A DNA stretch of 64,000 nucleotides, from NCBI GenBank assembly GCA_038529265.1, contig JBCBDX010000011.1, forward strand, positions 62,001 through 126,000. Direction: 5' to 3'. Below the pieces are notes generated by a model. That model was not told the DNA's origin. It did not search any database and was given only the letters and a program-made list of their open reading frames with translations. The first letter of the stretch is position 1. Each line of letters starts with the position of its first letter. The position numbers and the translations under genes were made by a program. Origin of the DNA: JBCBDX01 sp038529265. Lineage in GTDB: Bacteria > Pseudomonadota > Alphaproteobacteria > Rhizobiales > Rhizobiaceae. This document shows, one piece after another, positions 35,433 through 44,940 of this stretch.

Positions 35433-36290
35433 TTATTTGGGTTCAATGAGCCAGTCTGTTGCCCAATTGCCTCGATGGTCGCATCTTGCAAGGCGTCCAG
35501 CCAAGATGGGCAGGAGCTGCCTGAGTTCATCATGAAGAACATAGGGCGGGTTCAAGACAACCATGCCACTGCCGTAGAACGTGCCGTCTTCAGGTTCTTG
35601 GACAAGCAACTGGCTATCTAAAGCGCCGGCGACTGGCATTTCCGCGATACCGTCTCGGAGCTGTTTACACATTCTGGCATCCTTTAGCGGATACCAAACC
35701 AAATAGGTGCCGGTGGAGAACCGTTTCAGCGCTTGATCAAGACCGGTTAGCAAATCATCGACTTCGCTCTTTTTCTCAAAAGGCGGATCGATCAGGATGA
35801 GGCCGCGTCTTTCTGCTGGCGGTAGCTTTGCACGCAGCACTTCCCAAGCATCCTGCAGGCTAATTTCGGTTTTTTTCTCACGCAGATAATTGGCCGCGAG
35901 TGTGGCATGGTCGGTCGGGTGCAACTCGTTAAAAATGCATCGGTCTTGAGCGCGCCGCAGTCGTGCCATTATCTCCGGTGAGCCGGGGGCAACATTTATT
36001 ACGTCATTGAAGTTAAGCGCATCGACCACTTCGCTATATTCGCAAAGAAGCTTATCTGCTTCGGGTGGAAAGCCATCTGCCGAGCCAAAAAACTGTTTGA
36101 TGCCGGTTTCCGCTTCGCCCGTTTTCTGAGCTTCGGTTGAGGCAAGCTCATAGCGGCCCAGGCCAGCATGCGTGTCGAGCATCAAAAGCCCGGCTTCCTT
36201 GCGCTGCAGATAAGCGATCACACGGGTCAAAATGATGTGTTTCACAACGTCGGCGAAGTTGCCCGCATGGTAGGCATGGCGGTAATTCAC
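35433..36290 (-). CDS. rlmJ: 23S rRNA m6A2030 methyltransferase
   Basis: 285 residues. Methylates adenine N6 at position 2030 of 23S rRNA (E. coli numbering). N-terminal MNYRHAYHAGNFADVVKH is the RlmJ signature; LLMLDTHAGLGRYEL is the SAM site and LILIDPPFEKK the catalytic DPPF motif. Starts within a four-base overlap with the purN stop, forming a purM-purN-rlmJ unit. Confidence 0.94.
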   Translation of the reverse strand: MNYRHAYHAGNFADVVKHIILTRVIAYLQRKEAGLLMLDTHAGLGRYELASTEAQKTGEAETGIKQFFGSADGFPPEADKLLCEYSEVVDALNFNDVINVAPGSPEIMARLRRAQDRCIFNELHPTDHATLAANYLREKKTEISLQDAWEVLRAKLPPAERRGLILIDPPFEKKSEVDDLLTGLDQALKRFSTGTYLVWYPLKDARMCKQLRDGIAEMPVAGALDSQLLVQEPEDGTFYGSGMVVLNPPYVLHDELRQLLPILAGRLARCDHRGNWATDWLIEPK

Positions 36291-36871
36291 GCCATTCGTT
36301 CCTTAGCGAGCATGCGCAGTGCTTTCGGGTAGAGCTTGTGCTCCTCAATCAACACCCGCGCAGCAAGATCATCGGCCGTGTCGCCAGTTAAAATGGGCAC
36401 CGTGGCCTGACAGATCACGGGCCCTTCATCCATACCGGGCGTCACATGGTGCACACTGCAACCATGCTCGGTATCACCTGCTTCCAAGGCGCGCTCATGC
36501 GTGTTGAGCCCCCTATACTTTGGCAAGAGTGAGGGATGTATGTTGATAATGCGACCTTGCCAGCGTTCAAGGAAACTGGCCGACAACAGACGCATATATC
36601 CGGCAAGGCATATGATGTCGGGGCTAACAGTCTCCAAGGCAGCCTGCACAGCATGTTCATGCGCGGCTTTATCGGCGTAGTCACATCGTGGCACAGCCAG
36701 GCTTTCAATGCCCATCTCACTTGCCTTGGTCAGACCGCCTGCATCGCTTTTGTCGGCCAGCACTGCCACGATCTGTGCCGGAAAATCCGGCGCTTGGCTG
36801 GCCTCTGCCAAAGCGACCATGTTCGAGCCGCGGCCTGAAATCAAAACAGCCACACGAGCCTTTTGCTTCAT
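36287..36871 (-). CDS. purN: Phosphoribosylglycinamide formyltransferase
   Basis: 194 residues. Formylates GAR using 10-formyl-THF in purine synthesis. N-terminal VLISGRGSNMVAL binds GAR phosphate; LAGYMRLLSASFLERW and the active-site NIHPSLLPKYRGLNTHERAL (with catalytic His) follow, then GCSVHHVTPGMDEGP. Overlaps purM by four bases. Confidence 0.96.
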   Translation of the reverse strand: MKQKARVAVLISGRGSNMVALAEASQAPDFPAQIVAVLADKSDAGGLTKASEMGIESLAVPRCDYADKAAHEHAVQAALETVSPDIICLAGYMRLLSASFLERWQGRIINIHPSLLPKYRGLNTHERALEAGDTEHGCSVHHVTPGMDEGPVICQATVPILTGDTADDLAARVLIEEHKLYPKALRMLAKERMA

Positions 36872-37944
36872 TGGTGGAGGCTACCCTTGTATTGAACAGG
36901 TTCGGCGTCGTTGCGCTCGGTAAGTTCGCCCACAATATTAGCCTCTTCACCGGCCTTCCGTAGTGCCTTTAAAACGTCATCTGCGCGTTCTTCGTCAGCG
37001 ACAACAACCATTCCGACACCGCAGTTAAACGTTCGCAACATTTCGGCTTCCGAAACGCCGCCTGCGGAGGATATCCAACCAAAGACAGGAGGTGGCGAAA
37101 CTTGATCGAGATCGATGACCGCCGCAAGGCCATCACCAAGCACACGAGGCAGGTTTTCGGTAAAGCCGCCACCTGTGATGTGCGCCATGGCCTTGACCGC
37201 TTCAGTTTCGCGAATTGCTGACAATAGGGGTTTCACGTAGATTTTTGTGGGCGTCAGCAATGCCTCACCAAGCGTTAAGCCGGGCGCAAAAGGTGCACTG
37301 GCATCGAAGGACAGCTCGTGTGCTTCTGCAATTTTTCGCACCAACGAAAAGCCATTTGAATGGACACCAGATGAAGCAAGGCCAATGAGAACATCGCCAG
37401 CTTGCATGTCGGGACGGGGAAGCAAAGCACCCCGTTCGGCTGCTCCAACGGCAAAACCCGCCAAATCATAATCGTCGCCCGAATACATGCCGGGCATCTC
37501 AGCGGTTTCGCCGCCAATCAGCGCGCAACCAGCTTGCCGACAACCTTCTGCGATCCCCGCAACAATTTGCTCTCCAGCTTCGACATCCAGTTTTCCGGTT
37601 GCAAGGTAATCGAGAAAAAAAAGCGGCTCCGCACCCTGAACAATCAGATCGTTTACGCACATGGCAACGAGGTCGATGCCGACTGTGTTGTGCTTGCCGG
37701 TTTCGATAGCAATTTTCAGCTTGGTGCCAACACCATCATTGGCTGCGACCAGCACCGGGTCGTTGAACCCGGCAGCCTTTAAATCAAACAGGCCGCCAAA
37801 ACCGCCAATTTCGCCATCGGCACCCGGTCTGTGAGTGGAGCGGACATGAGGCTTGATGCGATCAACCAGCGCGTTGCCAGCATCAATGTCCACGCCAGCA
37901 TCTGCATAGGAAAGGCCGTTTTGTCCGTGCTTGTGAGTGCTCAT
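36868..37944 (-). CDS. purM: Phosphoribosylformylglycinamidine cyclo-ligase
   Basis: 358 residues from the ATG at 37944 (MSTHKHGQNGLSYADAGVDI); the frame opens at 37980 but the family begins at SYADAGVDID. ATP-dependent ring closure to AIR. Motifs: NDGVGTKLKIA, FFLDYLATGKLD, GGETAEMPGMY and HITGGGFTENLPR, all intact. First gene of purM-purN-rlmJ; a 156-base gap separates it from the divergent permease gene. Confidence 0.96.
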   Translation of the reverse strand: MSTHKHGQNGLSYADAGVDIDAGNALVDRIKPHVRSTHRPGADGEIGGFGGLFDLKAAGFNDPVLVAANDGVGTKLKIAIETGKHNTVGIDLVAMCVNDLIVQGAEPLFFLDYLATGKLDVEAGEQIVAGIAEGCRQAGCALIGGETAEMPGMYSGDDYDLAGFAVGAAERGALLPRPDMQAGDVLIGLASSGVHSNGFSLVRKIAEAHELSFDASAPFAPGLTLGEALLTPTKIYVKPLLSAIRETEAVKAMAHITGGGFTENLPRVLGDGLAAVIDLDQVSPPPVFGWISSAGGVSEAEMLRTFNCGVGMVVVADEERADDVLKALRKAGEEANIVGELTERNDAEPVQYKGSLHQ

Positions 37945-38100
37945 GGGCGCGCCATACGCCACCCAGGCAGTCAGTGTCACCCGTCAAATGCCAAGCGTCA
38001 CAGATTTTCCAACCAATTTCATCCCCGACATCCCCACATGATCAACCTTGAAAGCGACACAGCAAGCGCATAATCCTCTAGCGATCCGGAGAGCCAAGCG

Positions 38101-39234
38101 ATGACAGAGCATATTTCCATGAACACAGTTCGGCGCCAGCTGCTGTTTTGGTTGGGTGTGCTCGCGGTCATGGTGATTTTTCTGTACGTTTTCCGCTCGA
38201 TCTTGTTGCCGTTTCTCGCCGGTCTTGCGCTGGCCTATTTTTTGGACCCGCTGGCGGACTTTTTGGAGGCCAAAGGTCTGTCCCGGGTTTGGGCAACGGT
38301 TACAATTCTGATCGTGTTTTTGATCCTCTTCACCGTCGGGGTGGTTGCGCTTGCCCCGATCGTGAGCACACAGTTCACCCAGTTCGTTGAAAGCGCGCCA
38401 CAGCTTTATGAAGACTTTCGTGGCTTGCTGACAAACCTGATCGCGCGTGCGCCTTGGCTGGAATCCATTCTGGAACAGGGTAATGGGGATTTGGCTCAGT
38501 CCTTCAACGAACTGACAACGCAAGCCACCAACATTGTCACCCAATTGCTGCGTGGTGTTTGGACTTCCGCCAGTGCGCTTTTAAGCATCGCAGGGCTGCT
38601 GGTGGTCACACCTGTTGTTGCCTTTTACATGCTGCTCGATTGGGACAAGATGGTTGCCAAGATCGATAGCCTGGTGCCACGAGATCATGTTGAAGACGTT
38701 CGCCGCATTGGTCGTGAAGTCAATGAAGCGATCGCCGGTTTCATTCGTGGTCAGGGCACGGTTTGTCTTTTGTTGGCTTTTTTCTACGCCACGGCGCTTT
38801 CGTTGGTTGGTCTCAATTTCGGCCTGCTCATCGGTCTTGTTGCCGGTCTGATCAGCTTCGTTCCGTATATTGGCTCCATTGTCGGACTGGTGTTGTCCGT
38901 CGGGGTGGCGATTGTGCAGTACTGGCCTGATGCAGCAACCCTTGCCACTGATGGATACACGCCCTCTCTCATTTCGATCGGTATCGTGGCAGCGATTTTC
39001 TTTGCTGGTCAGGCCATCGAGGGCAATGTGTTACAGCCCAAGCTAGTCGGCTCCAGTGTCGGCCTGCATCCAGTTTGGTTGATGTTTGCGCTTTTCGCTT
39101 TTGGTTCGCTTCTCGGCTTTACAGGTATGCTTATCGCCGTCCCCGCCGCCGCCGCTGTGGGGGTGCTGGTTCGCTTTGGTATTGAGCGCTATCTGGATTC
39201 TGATCTCTACCATGGCTCAGGTAAAGCAAAGTGA
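38101..39234 (+). CDS. AI-2E family (PerM-like) membrane permease
   Basis: 377 residues with eight membrane segments (AVMVIFLYVFRSILLPFLAG at the N-terminus to LIAVPAAAAVGVLV at the end). The AI-2E exporter fold is marked by FLAGLALAYFLDPL and by GFIRGQGTVCLLLAFFYATAL. Substrate is uncertain; family members include putative autoinducer-2 exporters and Na+(Li+)/H+ antiporters. The hdaA start codon overlaps its stop (GTGA), a coupled arrangement common in rhizobia. Confidence 0.88.
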   Translation: MTEHISMNTVRRQLLFWLGVLAVMVIFLYVFRSILLPFLAGLALAYFLDPLADFLEAKGLSRVWATVTILIVFLILFTVGVVALAPIVSTQFTQFVESAPQLYEDFRGLLTNLIARAPWLESILEQGNGDLAQSFNELTTQATNIVTQLLRGVWTSASALLSIAGLLVVTPVVAFYMLLDWDKMVAKIDSLVPRDHVEDVRRIGREVNEAIAGFIRGQGTVCLLLAFFYATALSLVGLNFGLLIGLVAGLISFVPYIGSIVGLVLSVGVAIVQYWPDAATLATDGYTPSLISIGIVAAIFFAGQAIEGNVLQPKLVGSSVGLHPVWLMFALFAFGSLLGFTGMLIAVPAAAAVGVLVRFGIERYLDSDLYHGSGKAK

Positions 39235-39929
39235 CGATTAGCGACGGCCAATCACCTGAACAACTGGTGCTGGACATCGGTTACGCGGCCTCATTTGCGC
39301 GCGATGATCTCATCGTCTCACCCGCCAACACGGCTGCTGTTCATTTGATTGATGTTTGGCCCGGCTGGATAACGCCGGTTTCAATCATTGTCGGACCATC
39401 GGGCACCGGAAAGACACATCTTGTTTCGGCCTGGCAGTCCAAAAGTGGTGCAAAGCTCTTTGCGACCAGTCAAATGGGTGAAGCGGTCATCGCGGCGCGC
39501 CAAGGCGCTGCGATCGTGATCGATGATTTCGATCCGGAAGCTGCCGATGAAGTGGCACTTTTTCACCTGATTAATACAGTGCGCGAAGCTGGCTCATATC
39601 TGTTGATCACAACGGCCAAAGCCATCGACCTGTCCACCATCCAAACGCCTGATCTAGCTTCGCGCTTACGTGCTGCGACAAGCATCGCCATTGAAGCACC
39701 CGATGACGCATTATTGCGGGGTGTGTTCGCCAAGCTGTTTGCCGATAGGCAACTATTGGTCGACCCGGGTGTGGTTGATTATTGCATTGTGCGAATGCCA
39801 CGCTCTCTCCAATCAGTCGTGTCCCTTATAAGCGAGTTGGACCGCGCCTCCATGTCACGCAAAAGACCCATTACCGCCCGTTTTGCCGGTGAAGTATTGG
39901 ATAGCCTTTCACCTGGCCTGCCTCTTTAA
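39231..39929 (+). CDS. hdaA: DnaA regulatory inactivator HdaA
   Basis: 232 residues from a GTG at 39231 that overlaps the permease stop. A DnaA-like AAA+ domain lacking the DNA-binding domain IV, as in Hda. Walker A GPSGTGKTHL, Walker B-like AIVIDDFDPEAADEV, sensor region ASRLRAATSIAIEAPD. The N-terminal QLVLDIGY may be the clamp-binding motif. HdaA with the beta clamp stimulates DnaA-ATP hydrolysis to prevent over-initiation in alphaproteobacteria. Confidence 0.93.
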   Translation: MTISDGQSPEQLVLDIGYAASFARDDLIVSPANTAAVHLIDVWPGWITPVSIIVGPSGTGKTHLVSAWQSKSGAKLFATSQMGEAVIAARQGAAIVIDDFDPEAADEVALFHLINTVREAGSYLLITTAKAIDLSTIQTPDLASRLRAATSIAIEAPDDALLRGVFAKLFADRQLLVDPGVVDYCIVRMPRSLQSVVSLISELDRASMSRKRPITARFAGEVLDSLSPGLPL

Positions 39930-40026
39930 ATAGCGCTTGGTAACCCTTTTATTGGGTAAGTGACGCTGTCACGCAATCTTATCAATTTGTGTGCTAGAGC
40001 CACGGTCCGCGGTCAGGAAAAGCAGC

Positions 40027-42216
40027 ATGAACCAGCACGAAACCGGTGCATCAAGGATGAATATCGAACGTTTGGAGGCAATTGACGTCCCCATGGTCGT
40101 CGAACGCGATCCGAACCGTTTCATCAACCGTGAGTTCTCGTGGCTGCAGTTTAACTGGCGTGTCTTGGAAGAAGCGCGCAACGAGCGTCATCCTTTGCTG
40201 GAAAGACTGCGCTTTTTGTCGATTTCCGCGACCAATCTGGACGAGTTCTTCATGGTGCGGGTTGCTGGTCTTGCCGGTCAGGTACGCGAAGAAGTCACAG
40301 AGCGTTCTGACGATGGCCTGTCGGCCGCCGAGCAACTTGTTCTTGTCAGCGATGAGATCGGGCGGCTTCAGACGGAACAACAGATTGTTTTTTCCGAGTT
40401 ACGCGAAGAACTGATCGGGGAAGGCGTTTCCATCATTCGTGCCGAGGCTCTTACCGCCGAAGATACGACATGGCTGGAGAATAAATTTATCAATGACATT
40501 TTCCCGGTGCTGACACCGATGTCGATTGATCCGGCCCATCCGTTTCCGTTCATTCCCAACCTCGGCTTTTCCATTGCCTTGCAATTGTCCAATCCGGTGA
40601 CGGGCAAAAACATGAATGCGCTGGTGCGCTTTCCGATAGCTTTGCAGCGCTTCGTTCAACTGCCGACGGAAACGCCAAACGTGCGCTTTATTTCGCTTGA
40701 AGACATAGTGAGCCTTTTCATTGGCCGCCTTTACCCGGGCTATCAAATCAAAGGGCAGGGCACTTTCCGCCTTATTCGCGACAGCGATATTGAAGTTGAA
40801 GAAGAGGCAGAAGATCTCGTGCGGCTTTTTGAGACAGCGCTCAAGCGCCGACGTCGCGGTCAGGTGATCCGTATCGAGTTCGACCATGAGATTCCACGAT
40901 CCCTGCGTGAGTTCGTGACGCATGAATTGGAAGTATCAGAAAGCAATGTCAGCGTGCAGCCCGGCTTGCTGGCGCTGAGCACAGTGTCCGAGATCGTCAA
41001 ACTGCCACGCCCGGATCTTTTGTTTGAGCCTTATTCCGCCCGTTTCCCAGAACGTATTCGCGAGCACAATGGTGATTGCTTTGCGGCAATTTCGGAAAAA
41101 GACATCATCGTCCACCACCCTTATGAGTCATTTGACGTTGTCGTACAGTTTCTGCGTCAAGCAGCAGCCGATCCGGACGTCCTTGCCATCAAACAAACCC
41201 TCTATCGCACATCCAACAATTCGCCCATCGTACGCGCGTTGATGGATGCAGCTGAAGCGGGCAAGTCGGTGACCGCTTTGGTGGAACTGCGTGCCCGCTT
41301 TGATGAGGAAGCCAACATCCGCTGGGCCCGCGACCTCGAACGCGCTGGCGTGCAGGTGGTGTTTGGCTTCATGGAATTGAAAACCCACGCTAAAATGTCG
41401 CTGGTCGTGCGCCGCGAAGAAGGGCGTCTGCGCAATTATGTGCACTTGGGAACAGGCAACTATCACCCAATCACCGCCAAGATTTACACGGACTTGTCGT
41501 TTTTTACTTCAAATAGCGACATTGCTCACGACGTGGCGCAGGTCTTCAACTACATCACCTCCTATGCCGATCCCGATCATGACATGGAGTTGGCTGTCTC
41601 GCCGCTTTACATGAAAGATCGGATTATCCGCTGCATCTATCAGGAAATTGCCAACACACAGGCTGGCAAGCCGTCAGGCATCTGGATGAAGATGAACTCG
41701 CTGGTCGATTCCGAAGTGATCGACGCGCTCTATCTAGCAAGTCAGGCAGGCGTTGAGATCGATCTCGTTGTGCGTGGCATCTGCTGTTTGCGCCCCGGCG
41801 TTGAAGGTCTGTCTGAAAACATCCGCGTAAAATCCATCGTTGGCCGCTTTTTGGAGCACAGCCGTATCTACTGCTTTGCCAATGGTGGCACACTGCCAGA
41901 CGAAAAAGCACTGGTTTACATTGGCTCTGCTGATCTGATGCGCCGTAATCTGGATCGCCGCGTTGAAACGTTGGTGCAGCTCAAGAATGAAACCGTGCTG
42001 GAGCAGGTTTTGTCGCAAATCATGTTAGCCAATCTCTTGGACAACATGCAGTCATTTGAAATCAATTCGGACGGTCGCTCACAACGTGTTGAGTTGGAGG
42101 ATGACGAAGAAGAATTCGACGCTCAGCATTACTTCATGACCAATCCAAGCCTTTCAGGGCGCGGAAAGTCGTTGAAATCATCTGCACCACGGTTGATCGC
42201 TCACCGAAAAAGGTGA
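40027..42216 (+). CDS. ppk: Polyphosphate kinase 1
   Basis: 729 residues from the ATG at 40027 (MNQHETGASR); the frame opens at 39991, but that stretch is probably untranslated. Reversibly polymerises ATP gamma-phosphate to polyphosphate. Contains FINREFSWLQFNWRVLEEA at the N-terminus, the autophosphorylated His in ELKTHAKMSLVVRR, the second active-site motif HSRIYCFANGG, and NYHPITAKIYTDL. It precedes a Ppx/GppA phosphatase, giving synthesis and breakdown genes side by side. Confidence 0.95.
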   Translation: MNQHETGASRMNIERLEAIDVPMVVERDPNRFINREFSWLQFNWRVLEEARNERHPLLERLRFLSISATNLDEFFMVRVAGLAGQVREEVTERSDDGLSAAEQLVLVSDEIGRLQTEQQIVFSELREELIGEGVSIIRAEALTAEDTTWLENKFINDIFPVLTPMSIDPAHPFPFIPNLGFSIALQLSNPVTGKNMNALVRFPIALQRFVQLPTETPNVRFISLEDIVSLFIGRLYPGYQIKGQGTFRLIRDSDIEVEEEAEDLVRLFETALKRRRRGQVIRIEFDHEIPRSLREFVTHELEVSESNVSVQPGLLALSTVSEIVKLPRPDLLFEPYSARFPERIREHNGDCFAAISEKDIIVHHPYESFDVVVQFLRQAAADPDVLAIKQTLYRTSNNSPIVRALMDAAEAGKSVTALVELRARFDEEANIRWARDLERAGVQVVFGFMELKTHAKMSLVVRREEGRLRNYVHLGTGNYHPITAKIYTDLSFFTSNSDIAHDVAQVFNYITSYADPDHDMELAVSPLYMKDRIIRCIYQEIANTQAGKPSGIWMKMNSLVDSEVIDALYLASQAGVEIDLVVRGICCLRPGVEGLSENIRVKSIVGRFLEHSRIYCFANGGTLPDEKALVYIGSADLMRRNLDRRVETLVQLKNETVLEQVLSQIMLANLLDNMQSFEINSDGRSQRVELEDDEEEFDAQHYFMTNPSLSGRGKSLKSSAPRLIAHRKR

Positions 42217-42269
42217 CAGTCCTGCGCACCCGAGAGGGATGCTGGGATTCGTCATAGGTTGACTGCTGC

Positions 42270-43793
42270 TTGATTGATATTTCCGACGCTCAGGGACGCT
42301 TGCGCGACCGATCGCCCATCGCCGTTGTCGATATTGGCTCCAATTCGGTACGTCTCGTCATTTACGAGGGGCAAGTCCGATCCCCTGCAACTCTATTCAA
42401 TGAAAAGGTCTCTTGTGGCTTAGGGCGCGGAATCGCCTCGACCGGAGCCATGGATGAAGAAGCCGTGGAGAAAGCGGTCCGTGCACTCAAACGCTACCGC
42501 GCTTTGGCAGAACAGGCGGGCGTTGAGACCGTACATGTACTCGCCACTGCTGCTGCGCGCGAAGCATCAAATGGCCCCGATTTCGTACAGCGGGCCGAGG
42601 AAGCGCTGCGTGTTCCCGTGACGATTTTGAGCGGTAAGGACGAGGCGCGTTACTCCGCAGAAGGCGTTTTGTCAGCGTTTCGTCATCCCGATGGTATTGC
42701 CGGTGACTTGGGTGGCGGCAGTTTGGAGCTGGTTGATGTCGGCGATGATCAGATCGGCGATGGAACGACGCTGAAACTTGGCGGTATCCGCATTCAGGAG
42801 CGAGCAGATGGGTCGTTGAAGAAAGCGGCCCAGATTGCAAAGGAAGAGTTTGCGGACAATACGCTGGTTCAAGCCGGGAAAGGGCGCGACTTTTTTGCGG
42901 TCGGCGGCACTTGGCGCAACATCGCCAAATTGCACATGGAGGCGGTGAAATATCCGCTGAGAGTTACCCATGCCTATAATGTCAAAGCTGACGACATGAT
43001 TGAGTTCTGCGAGGAACTGGCATCAGCTGATATCGAAAAGGTGAAAGGTATTCATCTGGTATCTCGGTCCCGCCGCCAATTGTTGCCCTATGGCGCAGTT
43101 GTGTTGGCGCAATTGCTGAAAGCCATGCGACCGCGTTCGATCTATTTTTCAGCTCTTGGTGTTCGCGAGGGTTTTCTTTATGCGCAACTGCCAGAAGACG
43201 TGCGAGAGCTCGACGGATTGATCGACGCTGCCGATGAGCTTGCAATTTTGCGCTCACGGTCACCGCAACATGCGCGTGAGCTCGGAGAATGGACCAGCCA
43301 GTCCTTTAAGGCATTTGGTATCGATGAAACGCCGGACGAAGAACGCTATCGCGTTGCAGCCTGCCGTTTAGCCGATATTGGCTGGCGGGCACACCCTGAT
43401 TACCGCTCAACGCAGTCGCTGGCGATCATTGCCTATTCAAGCTTCGTGCAGATCGATCATCAGGGCCGGGCATTCATCGCGCTGGCAAACTACTTTCGCT
43501 ATGAGGGTCTGAAAAATGAGTCGCTGGCGCCGGAAATTCGCAAGCTTACCGATGAACGCATCTGGGAGCGCGCTAAGCTGCTGGGCGCTTTTTTGCGTGT
43601 CGCTTATCTATTCACAGCCTCAATGCCCGGAATTATTGAGCGGCTTGATTGGTCTGAAACCGAAGATGGCACCATGCTACTGCTGGTTCCGGAAAGTCTG
43701 GGCCATTTGTTAGGCGAACGACCTCAGGGTCGCTTGAACCAGCTGGCAAAAGTTACCGACCGAAGGATTTCGGTGTTGCTTACGCCCGGTTGA
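42270..43793 (+). CDS. ppx: Exopolyphosphatase (Ppx/GppA family)
   Basis: 507 residues from a TTG at 42270; no ATG covers the conserved N-terminal AVVDIGSNSVRLVIYEG. Actin-like ATPase fold with LATAAAREASNG, GKDEARYSAEGV and AGDLGGGSLELVDV, and a C-terminal HD-like helical region (~330-500). Cleaves terminal phosphate from polyphosphate, and some members also act on pppGpp. Follows ppk by 53 bases. Its 3' end overlaps rnd by 14 bases. Confidence 0.93.
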   Translation: MIDISDAQGRLRDRSPIAVVDIGSNSVRLVIYEGQVRSPATLFNEKVSCGLGRGIASTGAMDEEAVEKAVRALKRYRALAEQAGVETVHVLATAAAREASNGPDFVQRAEEALRVPVTILSGKDEARYSAEGVLSAFRHPDGIAGDLGGGSLELVDVGDDQIGDGTTLKLGGIRIQERADGSLKKAAQIAKEEFADNTLVQAGKGRDFFAVGGTWRNIAKLHMEAVKYPLRVTHAYNVKADDMIEFCEELASADIEKVKGIHLVSRSRRQLLPYGAVVLAQLLKAMRPRSIYFSALGVREGFLYAQLPEDVRELDGLIDAADELAILRSRSPQHARELGEWTSQSFKAFGIDETPDEERYRVAACRLADIGWRAHPDYRSTQSLAIIAYSSFVQIDHQGRAFIALANYFRYEGLKNESLAPEIRKLTDERIWERAKLLGAFLRVAYLFTASMPGIIERLDWSETEDGTMLLLVPESLGHLLGERPQGRLNQLAKVTDRRISVLLTPG

Positions 43794-44940
43794 TGGTGGT
43801 GATTTTTCTGTCTTCAAAGGACAGAGCGATCTTGCCGCTGAGCAGATCCAACGCTCGATCACCAAAAACATCGCGCCGCCAGCCCTTCATGGCCTCGACA
43901 TCGGCCTTGTCACCGTGAATTGCAATTTTTTCAAGTTGCTCAGCATTAGCGATAATCTTTTGAGCCACTTCCAGCTCTTCAGAGGTCAACTTTAGCAGGA
44001 CCTTGAGTAAATCTACGGCTGCACCCGTTCCTTCGGGCGAAGGCGCAGGGCGTGGCACGCGCGGTAGATCATCACGATCCATGGCTTTGACAGTCGCAAC
44101 AATCTCGAGCGCAGCCTTGCCAATAGCTGAGCGCTCAACGCCTTTATAAATGGTGCGCAATCGGCCCAGCGCGCGTTCATCATCGGGCTGTTGCTGGGCG
44201 ATCTCGTAAATCGCATCATCTTTAAGCACCCGGCTGCGCGGCGTGTTGTTGGTTCTGGCCTCTGTTTCGCGCCATTCAGCTAACTGCTTTGTTATCTCAA
44301 ATTCTGTCGGCTTGCGCGCGCGGAGTTTCAGACGCTTCCAGGCATTTTCCGGTTTGAGATCGTAGGTCTCAACCGATGTCAGAACAGCCATTTCCTGCTC
44401 GAGCCAATGGTCACGCCCGCTTTCCGTAAGCGCGTTGCGCAAGCTCTCATAAATGTCGCGCAAGTGCGTCACGTCGGCTGCGGCGTAATCCAATTGCTTG
44501 TCGGTAAGCGGGCGAAGCTTCCAATTGGTAAAGCGCGAAGACTTGTCGATATGAACGTCAGCGATGCGCTTTGCCAGCGCATCATAGGCGATGGAATCAC
44601 CATACCCGCACACCATCGCTGCGACCTGCGTATCAAAAATGGGCTTGGGCACCGCCCCTGTCAGATGAAAGAATATTTCAATGTCTTGGCGAGCAGCATG
44701 GAAAACCTTCAAAACGTTTTCGTCGGCCAAAAGCGCATAAAGCGGCGACAAATCGATGCCGTCTGCCAATGGGTCGATAAGAACGACATTTTCATCGCAT
44801 GCAATCTGAACCAGACACAGATCTGGCCAGAACGTCGTCTCGCGAACAAACTCGGTGTCGATGGTTACATAGGGCTTTGATGAAAAGCCGGTGCAGATGT
44901 CGCGCAAACGCGCTGAAGTTGTGATTGTCTCATGCATCAA
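43780..44940 (-). CDS. rnd: Ribonuclease D
   Basis: 386 residues. DEDD-family 3'-5' exonuclease for tRNA and stable RNA maturation. ExoI motif YVTIDTEFVRE (Asp, Glu), ExoII VFHAARQDIEIFFH, and ExoIII YAAADVTHLRDIY are complete; an HRDC helical domain follows (~215-295). Its stop overlaps ppx convergently. Its ATG overlaps the stop of the upstream MFS gene by four bases. Confidence 0.94.
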   Translation of the reverse strand: MMHETITTSARLRDICTGFSSKPYVTIDTEFVRETTFWPDLCLVQIACDENVVLIDPLADGIDLSPLYALLADENVLKVFHAARQDIEIFFHLTGAVPKPIFDTQVAAMVCGYGDSIAYDALAKRIADVHIDKSSRFTNWKLRPLTDKQLDYAAADVTHLRDIYESLRNALTESGRDHWLEQEMAVLTSVETYDLKPENAWKRLKLRARKPTEFEITKQLAEWRETEARTNNTPRSRVLKDDAIYEIAQQQPDDERALGRLRTIYKGVERSAIGKAALEIVATVKAMDRDDLPRVPRPAPSPEGTGAAVDLLKVLLKLTSEELEVAQKIIANAEQLEKIAIHGDKADVEAMKGWRRDVFGDRALDLLSGKIALSFEDRKITTINRA